Positions 1 through 5,506 of a stretch of DNA of 5,833 bases are shown piece by piece (the first letter of the stretch is position 1; each line of letters begins with the position of its first letter). The notes beneath the pieces are model-generated. The model had not been told where the DNA came from, ran no database searches, and saw only the letters and a program-made list of their open reading frames with translations. The stretch spans positions 1 to 5,833 of the forward strand of contig NCBD01000120.1 in NCBI GenBank assembly GCA_002255315.1, in the 5' to 3' direction. The stretch is from Actinobacteria bacterium 21-64-8. GTDB taxonomy: Bacteria > Actinomycetota > Acidimicrobiia > Acidimicrobiales > RAAP-2. The position numbers and the translations under genes are program-made.

Positions 1-1
1 G

Positions 2-862
2 TCGTCGTACTCGAGCGCCACCACCGTCACCGTCACCGCAGGACAGGTCGTCACGGGAATAAACGCCGCTATGAGCGCCGGTGGTTCAATCACGGGCACG
101 ATCACTGACTCGAGCGGAAACGATCTCGCGGGAGTCTGTGTTGAGGCGAGCCAAAGTGCTGGCACTAGTGGGTCCACGACGACCAGCGCTGCGGACGGCA
201 CGTACACCCTGAGTGGACTAGCGGTGGGCAGTTACGTGGTTACGTTCTTTAACTGCAGTCCTTCGACCAACGTCTTGACGCAGTACTACAACGGCGTCAC
301 TGTGCCCGCGAGCGCCAAGCTCGTCTCCGTAGTCGCGGGTTCCACTACCGGTTCCATTAACGCGGCCATGGTGTCGGGCGCGACTATCTCGGGCACGGTG
401 AGCGACGCGACGACGACTTCGGCTCTTTCTGGAGTCTGCGTGACAGCCCTTCTAAACGGTGCCGCCGTGGGCTACGCGACGTCCGGCACGGGAGGCACCT
501 ACAGCATTTCGGGCCTCGCAGCCGGGAGTTACACGGTCGAATTCGTCGGGTGCAACGCCACCTCGAATTACCTCTCGCAGTACTACGACAAGACGAGCAC
601 CGGGACTACCACGGCGTCTAGTGCGACTACGTTGACGATCTCGTCGTCGTCGCCGGCGACGAACATCAACGCGGCCATGGTGTCGGTACACGGTCGAATT
701 CGTCGGGTGCAACGCCACCTCGACCTACGTTTCTCAGTTCTACAAGGACGTCTCGACAACGTCGGGCACCCCCACGGCCGTCACGGTCGCCGTTGGCGGC
801 GTCGCACAGAATATCAACGCAACGTTGACGAACGGTGGGGTGATTGCGGGAACGATCACTGA
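2..862 (+). CDS. Segment 1 of the broken repeat protein: carboxypeptidase-regulatory-like repeats (frame 2, 5' partial)
   Basis: The frame is open from the first bases of the window, so the ATG at 71 is an internal methionine of a repeat boundary (INAAM) and not a real start. Two full repeats follow, 71-367 (99 residues) and 368-676 (103 residues). Each has an ISGT(V/I)-type first strand, a GVCV strand, a GxYxxSGLAxGSY turn, an aromatic strand ending in Cys, and a QYY motif. This pattern fits the CarboxypepD_reg-like (PF13620-type) beta-sandwich often found in tandem in exported bacterial proteins. A third repeat starts at 677, but after about 686 this frame turns into Arg/His-rich nonsense ending at a TGA at 860-862, while the true repeat continues in frame 3. 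The genuine coding part of this segment therefore ends near 686. Confidence 0.75.
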   Translation, partial: SSYSSATTVTVTAGQVVTGINAAMSAGGSITGTITDSSGNDLAGVCVEASQSAGTSGSTTTSAADGTYTLSGLAVGSYVVTFFNCSPSTNVLTQYYNGVTVPASAKLVSVVAGSTTGSINAAMVSGATISGTVSDATTTSALSGVCVTALLNGAAVGYATSGTGGTYSISGLAAGSYTVEFVGCNATSNYLSQYYDKTSTGTTTASSATTLTISSSSPATNINAAMVSVHGRIRRVQRHLDLRFSVLQGRLDNVGHPHGRHGRRWRRRTEYQRNVDERWGDCGNDH

Positions 863-1127
863 CGCTTCGAACAATCCCATTTCTGGGATATGCGTGAGCG
901 CTCAATCATCCAGCGAAAGGTTTAATGCCCAAGACGCGTCCACCGGCGCGTACTCGTTGGACGGGCTCCCGGCGGGCAGCTACGTGATTCAGTTCACCGA
1001 CTGTGGGAGTGCAACAACGTATCCGTCGCAGTACTACACGGGGACGTTAGGGGGCACAATCACGTCGACGAACGCCGTCCCGGTGAGCGTGCTGGCCGGT
1101 CAGCAAGAGACGACGATTGACGCCGCG
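71..1127 (+). repeat. Four tandem protein repeats of about 100 residues (carboxypeptidase-regulatory-like), the third internally deleted
   Basis: Boundaries are set by the recurring (I)NAAM/NATL/DAAM motif: repeat 1 at 71-367 (297 bp), repeat 2 at 368-676 (309 bp), repeat 3 at 677-824 (148 bp) and repeat 4 at 825-1127 (303 bp). Repeats 1, 2 and 4 each carry two cysteines, in GVCV or GICV and in the strand 36-38 residues later, which suggests one disulfide per domain. Repeat 3 has lost the first half, including its first cysteine. The copies are diverged at DNA level except for blocks shared by repeats 2 and 3, which suggests relatively recent duplication or gene conversion of those two. Confidence 0.75.
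359..723 (+). repeat. Direct DNA repeats marking the deletion in repeat 3 (359-377 = 668-686; 530-566 = 687-723)
   Basis: A 19-bp block at 359-377 recurs exactly at 668-686, and a 37-bp block at 530-566 recurs exactly at 687-723. In repeat 2 the blocks are 152 bp apart (378-529); in repeat 3 they abut with nothing between them. 152 is not a multiple of three, which explains the change from frame 2 to frame 3. Restoring 152 bp would make repeat 3 exactly 300 bp (100 codons), in line with its neighbours at 99, 103 and 101 codons. Confidence 0.85.
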
Positions 1128-2393
1128 ATGGGCGCACAACTCGTGACCTTCACGACGACGGCGACTTCGGGGAGTTCCTCGTACACTCCAAATGCCTCCG
1201 CGTCTTCGGGTCTGGCGGTGACGATAACGCTCGACGCTTCGACGACTTCGTCAGTGTGCACGCTCAGTGGCGGCGTGGTCAGTTTCACCGGACAGGGAAA
1301 CTGCGTGCTGGACGCTAATCAAGCGGGTAACAGTGTCTACGCCGCGGCGGCGCAGGTCCAACAGACAATCGTCGTCACCGTGACTGACACCGCCCAACTT
1401 CGCTCCGCGAGTTCGCGAACGAGTCGAGTCATGGCGGCGGCGCCGTCAAGGGTGACGGTGACTTTTCGTCCGCGAACGCAGTCGGCTCAGACCATTACCT
1501 TCAACTCGTCGCCACCGTCGCCGGCGCAGGTGGGCGCGAACTACAGCCCTTCGGCGACGGCGTCGTCGGGTCTCGCGGTGACCTACTCCCTTGACACCAC
1601 GTCCTCGTCGGGCGCGTGCAGCCTGACCAACGGTTCAATCTCGTTCACGGGCGTCGGTACTTGCGTGCTGGATGCGAATCAGTCCGGCAACGCGAGTTAC
1701 GCCGCCGCCCCTCAAGTGCAACAGTCGTTTTCGATACTGAAGGGATCACAGTCGATTACTTTTTCTTCGACGGCTCCCACGGCCGCTGCAGTCGGGGGCG
1801 CACTGTACGCTCCGACGGCGTCTTCGAGCTCGGGACTGACCGTGCAGTTCTCCATCGGGCGCACGTCGGGTGCGGGAGTCTGTTCGTTGAGCGCGGGCAC
1901 CGTTTCGTTTCAAGGCGTAGGGACCTGTGTCGTCGACGCCAACCAACCGGGAGATACGAACTACGACGCGGCGACTACCGCCGAACAGACTTTTAGCGTC
2001 GCCGCCGGTACCCAAGTCATCGACTTCACGACGACACCTCCCTCGAGTGAGACCTTTGGTTCGACGACCTATCTGCCCATCGCGACCTCCACCTCGAAAC
2101 TTCCCGTCACGACGAGTATCGATCCGACGTCTACGCCTCGGGCGTGCACCATTCACTCGGGACTCGTGAGTTTTGGCGCTCCCGGGACGTGCGTCATTGA
2201 CGCCAATCAGTACGGTGGTTCAGGATTCTTGCCCGCGACACAAGTGCAGCAGACCTTTACGGTTGTCGCCACGTCGAGCGGGGTCAGCACTGGATCGAGT
2301 GGATCGAGTGGATCGAGTGGATCGAGTGGATCGAGTGGGTGCGTACGCGGTGACGAACCCTACGGTGCTCGAGTCACTGTTGCCGTCCAGTGA
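687..2393 (+). CDS. Segment 2 of the broken repeat protein: end of repeat 3, repeat 4 and four Ig-like repeats (frame 3)
   Basis: Frame 3 resumes the third beta-sandwich repeat at 687 (YTVEFVGC, as in repeat 2) and continues through repeat 4 (825-1127, 101 residues, GICV...FTDC...QYY). A gene caller would place a start at the TTG at 825, but that codon is the repeat-boundary residue (INATL, equivalent to INAAM), so it is probably not a real initiation site and no ribosome binding site precedes it. Four Ig-like repeats follow between 1137 and about 2260, with an Arg-rich linker at about 1386-1481 between the first and second. The segment enters a GSS-repeat linker at 2292-2336. After the GGG at 2337-2339 this frame gives about 17 unrelated residues and stops at 2391-2393, whereas the domain sequence carries on in frame 1. 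Function unknown; probably an adhesive or structural extracellular region. Confidence 0.75.
   Translation, partial: YTVEFVGCNATSTYVSQFYKDVSTTSGTPTAVTVAVGGVAQNINATLTNGGVIAGTITDASNNPISGICVSAQSSSERFNAQDASTGAYSLDGLPAGSYVIQFTDCGSATTYPSQYYTGTLGGTITSTNAVPVSVLAGQQETTIDAAMGAQLVTFTTTATSGSSSYTPNASASSGLAVTITLDASTTSSVCTLSGGVVSFTGQGNCVLDANQAGNSVYAAAAQVQQTIVVTVTDTAQLRSASSRTSRVMAAAPSRVTVTFRPRTQSAQTITFNSSPPSPAQVGANYSPSATASSGLAVTYSLDTTSSSGACSLTNGSISFTGVGTCVLDANQSGNASYAAAPQVQQSFSILKGSQSITFSSTAPTAAAVGGALYAPTASSSSGLTVQFSIGRTSGAGVCSLSAGTVSFQGVGTCVVDANQPGDTNYDAATTAEQTFSVAAGTQVIDFTTTPPSSETFGSTTYLPIATSTSKLPVTTSIDPTSTPRACTIHSGLVSFGAPGTCVIDANQYGGSGFLPATQVQQTFTVVATSSGVSTGSSGSSGSSGSSGSSGCVRGDEPYGARVTVAVQ
1137..2260 (+). 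repeat. Four Ig-like protein repeats of about 88 residues with C-x14-C
   Basis: Repeat starts are near 1137, 1482, 1746 and 2010; the last three are 261-264 bp apart. The shared pattern is QxITF, then YxPxAxxSSGLxV, then a Cys, a V/I-SF strand, G-T/N-C-V, DANQ and an AxQVQQTF-type end. The distance between the two cysteines is 14 residues in every copy, and a fifth diverged copy at 2623-2874 in another frame keeps the same spacing. The pattern resembles the bacterial Ig-like modules often repeated in large exported proteins. The exact family was not established. Confidence 0.7.
2292..2336 (+). repeat. 9-bp minisatellite, five perfect copies of GGATCGAGT
   Basis: Five head-to-tail identical copies fill 2292-2336. 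In frame 3 each unit encodes Gly-Ser-Ser, making a flexible linker between the Ig-like repeats and the C-terminal domains. The unit is a multiple of three, so changes in copy number would alter linker length without breaking the frame. Perfect identity of the units suggests recent slippage expansion. The frame break at 2337-2339 sits immediately after the last copy. Confidence 0.95.
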
Positions 2394-3147
2394 GAGTTAC
2401 GTGACGTCCATTGCCGTGAGCTGGGAGTCCCCGAGCGGTACGTCGCCATCGGCAACGCATCCGCTCACCTTGGTACTCACTGATTCGAACATTCTCGTGG
2501 GTGATGTTATTTACGAAGTCACCTCGACGGGGATCCAAAAGGTTGGTGTGGCCGCGCAAAACGGGGTGGCCACGGTCACGTTTTCGACGGACCCCACCTT
2601 TCTCATCGCGAAGCCAGCGCTCTTGACTCAAGCTGCGTTAACGCTATCGTCGCGGCGCGGCGTTGCCGGACGACCGTTAACCCTCGCCGCGTCGGGCGGC
2701 TCGGGAACTGGGGGACTTACTTTTACGGTGACGGCGGCGGGCACTACGGGGTGCTTCGTGAAAGGCTCGGTGCTGCACGCGCCGCGAGCGGGAACCTGCG
2801 TCATCGTGGCAACGAAAGCCTCTGACGGAACCTACGCCGCCAGTACGTCGGCGCCATTGAGTGTCGTCTTCACCGCGCGCAAATCTTCGTTACCGTTGGC
2901 TCGACGCACCCTCGGTGTCGCTGGTAGGGGGCGCACGAGTTTGATTGAGATTTTAGGCTCGGGCTTCTACGGTCGACCCACCGTCGAGAGCAACCAAGCG
3001 GCGGTGCGCGCGTACGTGACGGCCGACAACGGACGTGTGCTGAAGGTGCAAGTTCTTAGTCCCTACTACGCCCACCCCGGGGTTGGTTATCTCACACTGC
3101 GCTTTTCGAAGGGTCGGGTCCTACGGATTCGATACCTAACTCGCTGA
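2338..3147 (+). CDS. Segment 3 of the broken repeat protein: C-terminal domains (frame 1)
   Basis: From 2338 frame 1 reads GAYAVTNPTVLESLLP and continues without interruption to a TGA at 3145-3147. The same frame is open further upstream, but there it gives Arg-rich and DRVDRV-type residues that are an off-frame reading of the GSS linker. Visible parts are: about 2350-2610, a beta-rich domain ending in VTFSTDPTFLIAK, of a kind I associate with large actinobacterial surface proteins; 2623-2874, a diverged fifth Ig-like repeat with the C-x14-C spacing of the four repeats upstream; and about 2890-3144, an IPT/TIG-like domain (IEILGSGFYGRP near its start) with a basic tail. No sorting signal or membrane helix is visible. 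There is no ribosome binding site or convincing independent start, so I treat it as the 3' end of the same gene. GTG at 2335 could act as a start if it were separate. Confidence 0.7.
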   Translation, partial: GAYAVTNPTVLESLLPSSESYVTSIAVSWESPSGTSPSATHPLTLVLTDSNILVGDVIYEVTSTGIQKVGVAAQNGVATVTFSTDPTFLIAKPALLTQAALTLSSRRGVAGRPLTLAASGGSGTGGLTFTVTAAGTTGCFVKGSVLHAPRAGTCVIVATKASDGTYAASTSAPLSVVFTARKSSLPLARRTLGVAGRGRTSLIEILGSGFYGRPTVESNQAAVRAYVTADNGRVLKVQVLSPYYAHPGVGYLTLRFSKGRVLRIRYLTR

Positions 3148-3178
3148 GCGACGAGGGGCCGTCAAGGCTCCATACTGG

Positions 3179-3194
3179 GAGGACTTTCGTCCTT
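3179..3194 (+). terminator. Small hairpin between the repeat-protein gene and icd (possible weak terminator)
   Basis: AGGAC at 3180-3184 and GTCCT at 3189-3193 pair perfectly around a TTTC loop, with a possible G-T pair extending the stem to 3179/3194. The stem is short and no run of T follows, so it is at best a weak terminator of the gene ending at 3147. It could equally be chance. Nothing else stands out in the 82-bp gap except the promoter-like hexamer downstream. Confidence 0.25.
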
Positions 3195-3217
3195 ATGTTG
3201 GGGTGACGCTAACGTCC

Positions 3218-3223
3218 TAGAGT
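3218..3223 (+). promoter_or_regulatory. Probable -10 element (TAGAGT) for leaderless icd transcription
   Basis: TAGAGT fits the actinobacterial TANNNT -10 consensus. It ends six bases before the ATG at 3230, so transcription would begin at or next to the A of the start codon. No Shine-Dalgarno-like sequence lies upstream of that ATG, as expected for a leaderless message. A convincing -35 was not found; TATGTT at 3194-3199 is a weak candidate at 18-bp spacing. Inference from position and consensus only. Confidence 0.5.
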
Positions 3224-3229
3224 TGTCGT

Positions 3230-4426
3230 ATGGCTGAAAAAATCACGACGGGCGCCGACGGCGTTCTCCAGGTCCCCGAAACCCCCATCATTCCCTTTAT
3301 CGAAGGCGACGGCATCGGCGTCGACATCTGGCCGGCCTCGAAGTTGGTTCTCGACGCCGCGGCGGCGAAGTACGGCAAGAAAATCGAGTGGAAAGAAGTC
3401 CTCGCGGGTCAAAAGGCCTTCGACGAAACGGGCGACTGGTTGCCCGAAGCGACCGTGACGGCCTTTCGTGACTACCTGATTGGCATTAAGGGACCTCTGA
3501 CGACCCCCATCGGCGGCGGTTTTCGCTCGCTCAACGTGGCGCTGCGCCAGATTCTCGACCTCTACGTCTGTTTGCGCCCGGTGCGCTGGTTTCAGGGCGT
3601 GCCCTCGCCGGTAAAGAACCCCGAACTCGTCGACATGGTCATCTTTCGCGAGAACACCGAAGACGTCTACGCCGGACTGGAAGTGGAAGCGGGCACGCCC
3701 GACGCGGAGAAACTGCGCAGCTTCGTGCAGGACGCCTTCGGCTGGGATATCCGCGAGATGAGCGGCATTGGACTGAAGCCCATCTCCGAAGAGGGCTCCA
3801 AGCGCCTCATTCGCGCCGCGATCAAGTACGCCCTCGAGCACGACCGCGAGTCGGTGACCCTCGTGCACAAGGGCAACATTCAAAAGTTCACCGAAGGCGC
3901 CTTCATGAAGTGGGGCTACCAGCTCGTGAAAGAAGAGTTCGACGACGTCGCCGTGTCGTGGGCGGACTGCCAGGGCAACCCGGGCTCGAAGCTGCTCGTG
4001 AAAGACGTCATCGCCGACATCGCGCTCCAACAGGTCCTGACCCGCGCGAACGAGTTCGACGTAATCGCGACGATGAACTTGAACGGCGACTACCTCTCGG
4101 ACGCGCTCGCCGCCCAAGTGGGTGGAATCGGTATCGCGCCCGGGGCCAACATCAACTACGTCACGGGTCACGGAATCTTTGAAGCTACTCACGGCACGGC
4201 ACCCAAGTACGCCGGCCAGGACAAGGTCAACCCCGGTTCGGTGCTGCTCTCGGGCGTGTTGATGTTCGAACACTTGGGCTGGCAAGACGCCGCGAACGAC
4301 ATCGTCAAAGCCCTCGAAGCGACCATCGCCGAGAAGATCGTGACCTACGACTTCGCGCGCTTGATGGAGGGCGCCACCGAAGTCAATTGTTCGGAGTTCG
4401 CCTCCGCCATCGTCGATCGCCTTTAA
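3230..4426 (+). CDS. icd: NADP-dependent isocitrate dehydrogenase (homodimeric, E. coli/Bacillus type)
   Basis: This 398-residue cytoplasmic TCA-cycle enzyme oxidatively decarboxylates isocitrate to 2-oxoglutarate, producing NADPH. Length is close to the family (416 in E. coli, about 423 in Bacillus). By motif matching with E. coli Icd, the substrate residues are S100, R106, R116 and R140, catalytic Y147 and K214, and metal-binding D263, D287 and D291. The NADP-determining residues also match: K326, Y327, V333, Y373 and R377. S100 corresponds to E. coli Ser113, the site phosphorylated by AceK, but no kinase is in view. The GANINY...[10 protein letters not shown] stretch and the C-terminal [15 protein letters not shown] are closer to the Bacillus form. 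An in-frame TAG at 3218-3220 leaves the ATG at 3230 as the first possible start; it has no Shine-Dalgarno and seems leaderless. mdh follows after 22 bp, a probable operon. The gene is intact. Confidence 0.97.
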   Translation: MAEKITTGADGVLQVPETPIIPFIEGDGIGVDIWPASKLVLDAAAAKYGKKIEWKEVLAGQKAFDETGDWLPEATVTAFRDYLIGIKGPLTTPIGGGFRSLNVALRQILDLYVCLRPVRWFQGVPSPVKNPELVDMVIFRENTEDVYAGLEVEAGTPDAEKLRSFVQDAFGWDIREMSGIGLKPISEEGSKRLIRAAIKYALEHDRESVTLVHKGNIQKFTEGAFMKWGYQLVKEEFDDVAVSWADCQGNPGSKLLVKDVIADIALQQVLTRANEFDVIATMNLNGDYLSDALAAQVGGIGIAPGANINYVTGHGIFEATHGTAPKYAGQDKVNPGSVLLSGVLMFEHLGWQDAANDIVKALEATIAEKIVTYDFARLMEGATEVNCSEFASAIVDRL

Positions 4427-4438
4427 CACCCTTGAGCT

Positions 4439-4444
4439 AAGGAG
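4439..4444 (+). promoter_or_regulatory. Shine-Dalgarno site (AAGGAG) of mdh
   Basis: AAGGAG lies four bases before the ATG at 4449, in the 22-bp gap after the icd stop codon. It fixes the mdh start and fits translation from a shared icd-mdh transcript, in contrast to icd, which has no such site. No separate promoter or terminator is visible in the gap. Confidence 0.85.
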
Positions 4445-4448
4445 CACC

Positions 4449-5438
4449 ATGACCACCCCCGTCCACGTCACCGTGACCGGCGCCGCCGGCCAAATCGGCT
4501 ACCAGCTACTCTTTCGCATCGCCTCGGGACAACTCTTGGGCGCGAGCACGCCCGTCGTGCTGCGTCTGCTCGAGATTGAGCCCGCGATGAAGGCACTCGA
4601 GGGTGTCGCCATGGAACTCGACGACTGCGCCTTTCCGCTGCTGAGCGGGATCGAACTGACGAGCGATCTCAACCACGCCTTCACCGACACTTCGTGGGCG
4701 CTGCTCGTGGGCTCCATTCCCCGTAAGGCCGGCATGGAGCGCGGAGATCTGTTGAACGTGAACGGGGGCATCTTCAAACCCCAAGGTCGCGCGATTGCCG
4801 AGAACGCCGCGAGCGACGTGCGCGTGCTCGTGGTGGGTAATCCCTGTAACACCAACTGTCTGATCGCCCGCTCGAACGCGCCGGAGGTCCCGGCCGATCG
4901 CTGGTTCGCCATGACGCGTCTCGACCAGAACCGCGCCGAGACCCAGATCGCCAAGCGCGCCGGCGTGCCGGTCGCGGGCGTGAAGAACCTCGCCATTTGG
5001 GGCAACCACTCGTCGACCCAGTTTCCCGATTTTGCGAATGCCACCGTGAATGGCGCGAGCGCGCGCGACGCGCTGGGCGACGACGCCTGGCTCGAAGGCG
5101 AGTTCATTACGACGGTCCAAAAGCGTGGCGCGGCCATCATCGACGCGCGCGGCGCGAGCTCGGCCGCGTCGGCGGCGAACGCCGCCATCGACACGGTCGT
5201 GAGCTTGACGACGAAGACCGCCGAGGACGACTGCGCTTCGGTGGCGGTCACCAGTAGCGGCGAGTACGGCGTGCCCGAGGGTCTGACCTTCGGTTTTCCG
5301 GTGCAGTCCAACGGCGCGGGGGCGTGGTCGGTCAAAGAGGGCTTTACGATTGACGACTTCGCGGCCAGTCGCATCAAGATCACCACCGACGAACTAATCG
5401 CCGAGCGCGACGAAGTGCGCGCCCTCGGACTCATTTAG
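4449..5438 (+). CDS. mdh: NAD-dependent malate dehydrogenase (Thermus/cytosolic-type MDH)
   Basis: This 329-residue cytoplasmic enzyme interconverts malate and oxaloacetate with NAD(H) in the TCA cycle. The N-terminal Rossmann fold begins with GAAGQIGY (residues 11-18). E42 in LLEIE, at the end of the second strand, is the usual NAD-selecting acidic residue. [11 protein letters not shown] supplies the mobile-loop and substrate arginines R92 and R98. VGNPCNTN gives N131, RLDQNRA gives D159 and R162, and WGNHSS gives the catalytic H187. The C-terminal half has [14 protein letters not shown] and GEYGVPEG, and the protein ends in ALGLI. Length and motifs match the Thermus thermophilus enzyme (327 residues as I recall it) and actinobacterial Mdh far better than the shorter LDH-like MDH. 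The start is set by AAGGAG at 4439. It is the second gene of the likely icd-mdh operon. No missing residue or frame problem is seen. Confidence 0.97.
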   Translation: MTTPVHVTVTGAAGQIGYQLLFRIASGQLLGASTPVVLRLLEIEPAMKALEGVAMELDDCAFPLLSGIELTSDLNHAFTDTSWALLVGSIPRKAGMERGDLLNVNGGIFKPQGRAIAENAASDVRVLVVGNPCNTNCLIARSNAPEVPADRWFAMTRLDQNRAETQIAKRAGVPVAGVKNLAIWGNHSSTQFPDFANATVNGASARDALGDDAWLEGEFITTVQKRGAAIIDARGASSAASAANAAIDTVVSLTTKTAEDDCASVAVTSSGEYGVPEGLTFGFPVQSNGAGAWSVKEGFTIDDFAASRIKITTDELIAERDEVRALGLI

Positions 5439-5460
5439 CGCTTCGTCGGGTGAGGGGGAC

Positions 5461-5491
5461 GACGCCAGGCCTCGCGCGTGGCGAGAGCGTC
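5461..5491 (+). terminator. Nested inverted repeats downstream of mdh (possible terminator)
   Basis: CTCGC at 5471-5475 pairs with GCGAG at 5481-5485 around a five-base loop, inside an outer pair GACGC at 5461-5465 with GCGTC at 5487-5491. An alternative stem, CGCCA at 5463-5467 with TGGCG at 5479-5483, would compete. There is no T-run, so this is not a classical intrinsic terminator, but its place 23 bp after the mdh stop fits a transcript end. In GC-rich DNA such pairings also arise by chance. Confidence 0.3.
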
Positions 5492-5494
5492 TGA

Positions 5495-5500
5495 CAAGAT
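5495..5500 (+). promoter_or_regulatory. Possible -10 element (CAAGAT) for a leaderless methyltransferase gene
   Basis: CAAGAT keeps the A at position 2 and T at position 6 of the -10 consensus and ends six bases before the GTG at 5507, the same geometry as TAGAGT before icd. No Shine-Dalgarno precedes that GTG. The first base does not fit and no clear -35 is seen, so this is weaker than the icd case. Confidence 0.3.
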
Positions 5501-5506
5501 GTCCTC

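Larger units (their letters stand above)
2..3147 (+). pseudogene. Large multi-repeat secreted/surface protein gene, 5'-truncated by the window and broken by two frameshifts
   Basis: Three overlapping open segments (frame 2 to about 686, frame 3 from 687 to about 2339, frame 1 from 2338 to 3147) together read as one continuous protein of about 1,050 residues in this window. The same repeat families continue across both breaks: the third beta-sandwich repeat begins in frame 2 and ends in frame 3, and the C-x14-C repeat found four times in frame 3 occurs a fifth time in frame 1. The order is carboxypeptidase-regulatory-like repeats, Ig-like repeats, Gly-Ser linker, an extra domain and an IPT/TIG-like end. 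The paired cysteines and Thr/Ser/Gly/Ala-rich beta composition suggest an exported protein. The signal peptide would lie upstream, and no LPXTG motif or C-terminal membrane helix is visible. Pseudogene status is inferred; assembly or sequencing error is an equal alternative. No specific function can be assigned. Confidence 0.7.

Noticed and set aside
825..827. TTG at 825 as a true start of an independent gene
   Set aside because: It falls at a conserved repeat-boundary residue, has no ribosome binding site, and the frame holds recognisable repeat sequence upstream to 687.
1746..2156. Minus-strand frame and plus-strand frames at 1616-1996 and 1927-2169
   Set aside because: They are Arg-rich off-frame readings of the Ig-like repeats and contain no coherent domain.
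2292..2336. Short tandem repeats as a CRISPR array or regulatory iteron set
   Set aside because: Units are 9 bp, contiguous without spacers, and encode a Gly-Ser-Ser linker in frame within a coding region.
3193..3199. TATGTT near 3194 as the main -10 element of icd
   Set aside because: It would leave a leader of about 25 bases with no Shine-Dalgarno; TAGAGT at 3218 fits better. It remains a weak alternative.
3209..4471. 420-codon open frame on the minus strand
   Set aside because: It lies fully opposite icd, whose motifs are complete. Its translation is Arg/His/Val-rich without recognisable domains, as expected for an antisense shadow in GC-rich DNA.
4499..5434. 311-codon minus-strand frame, and a second one at 4506-5120
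   Set aside because: Both are antisense to mdh, which is intact and identified by catalytic residues. Their composition is typical of shadows.
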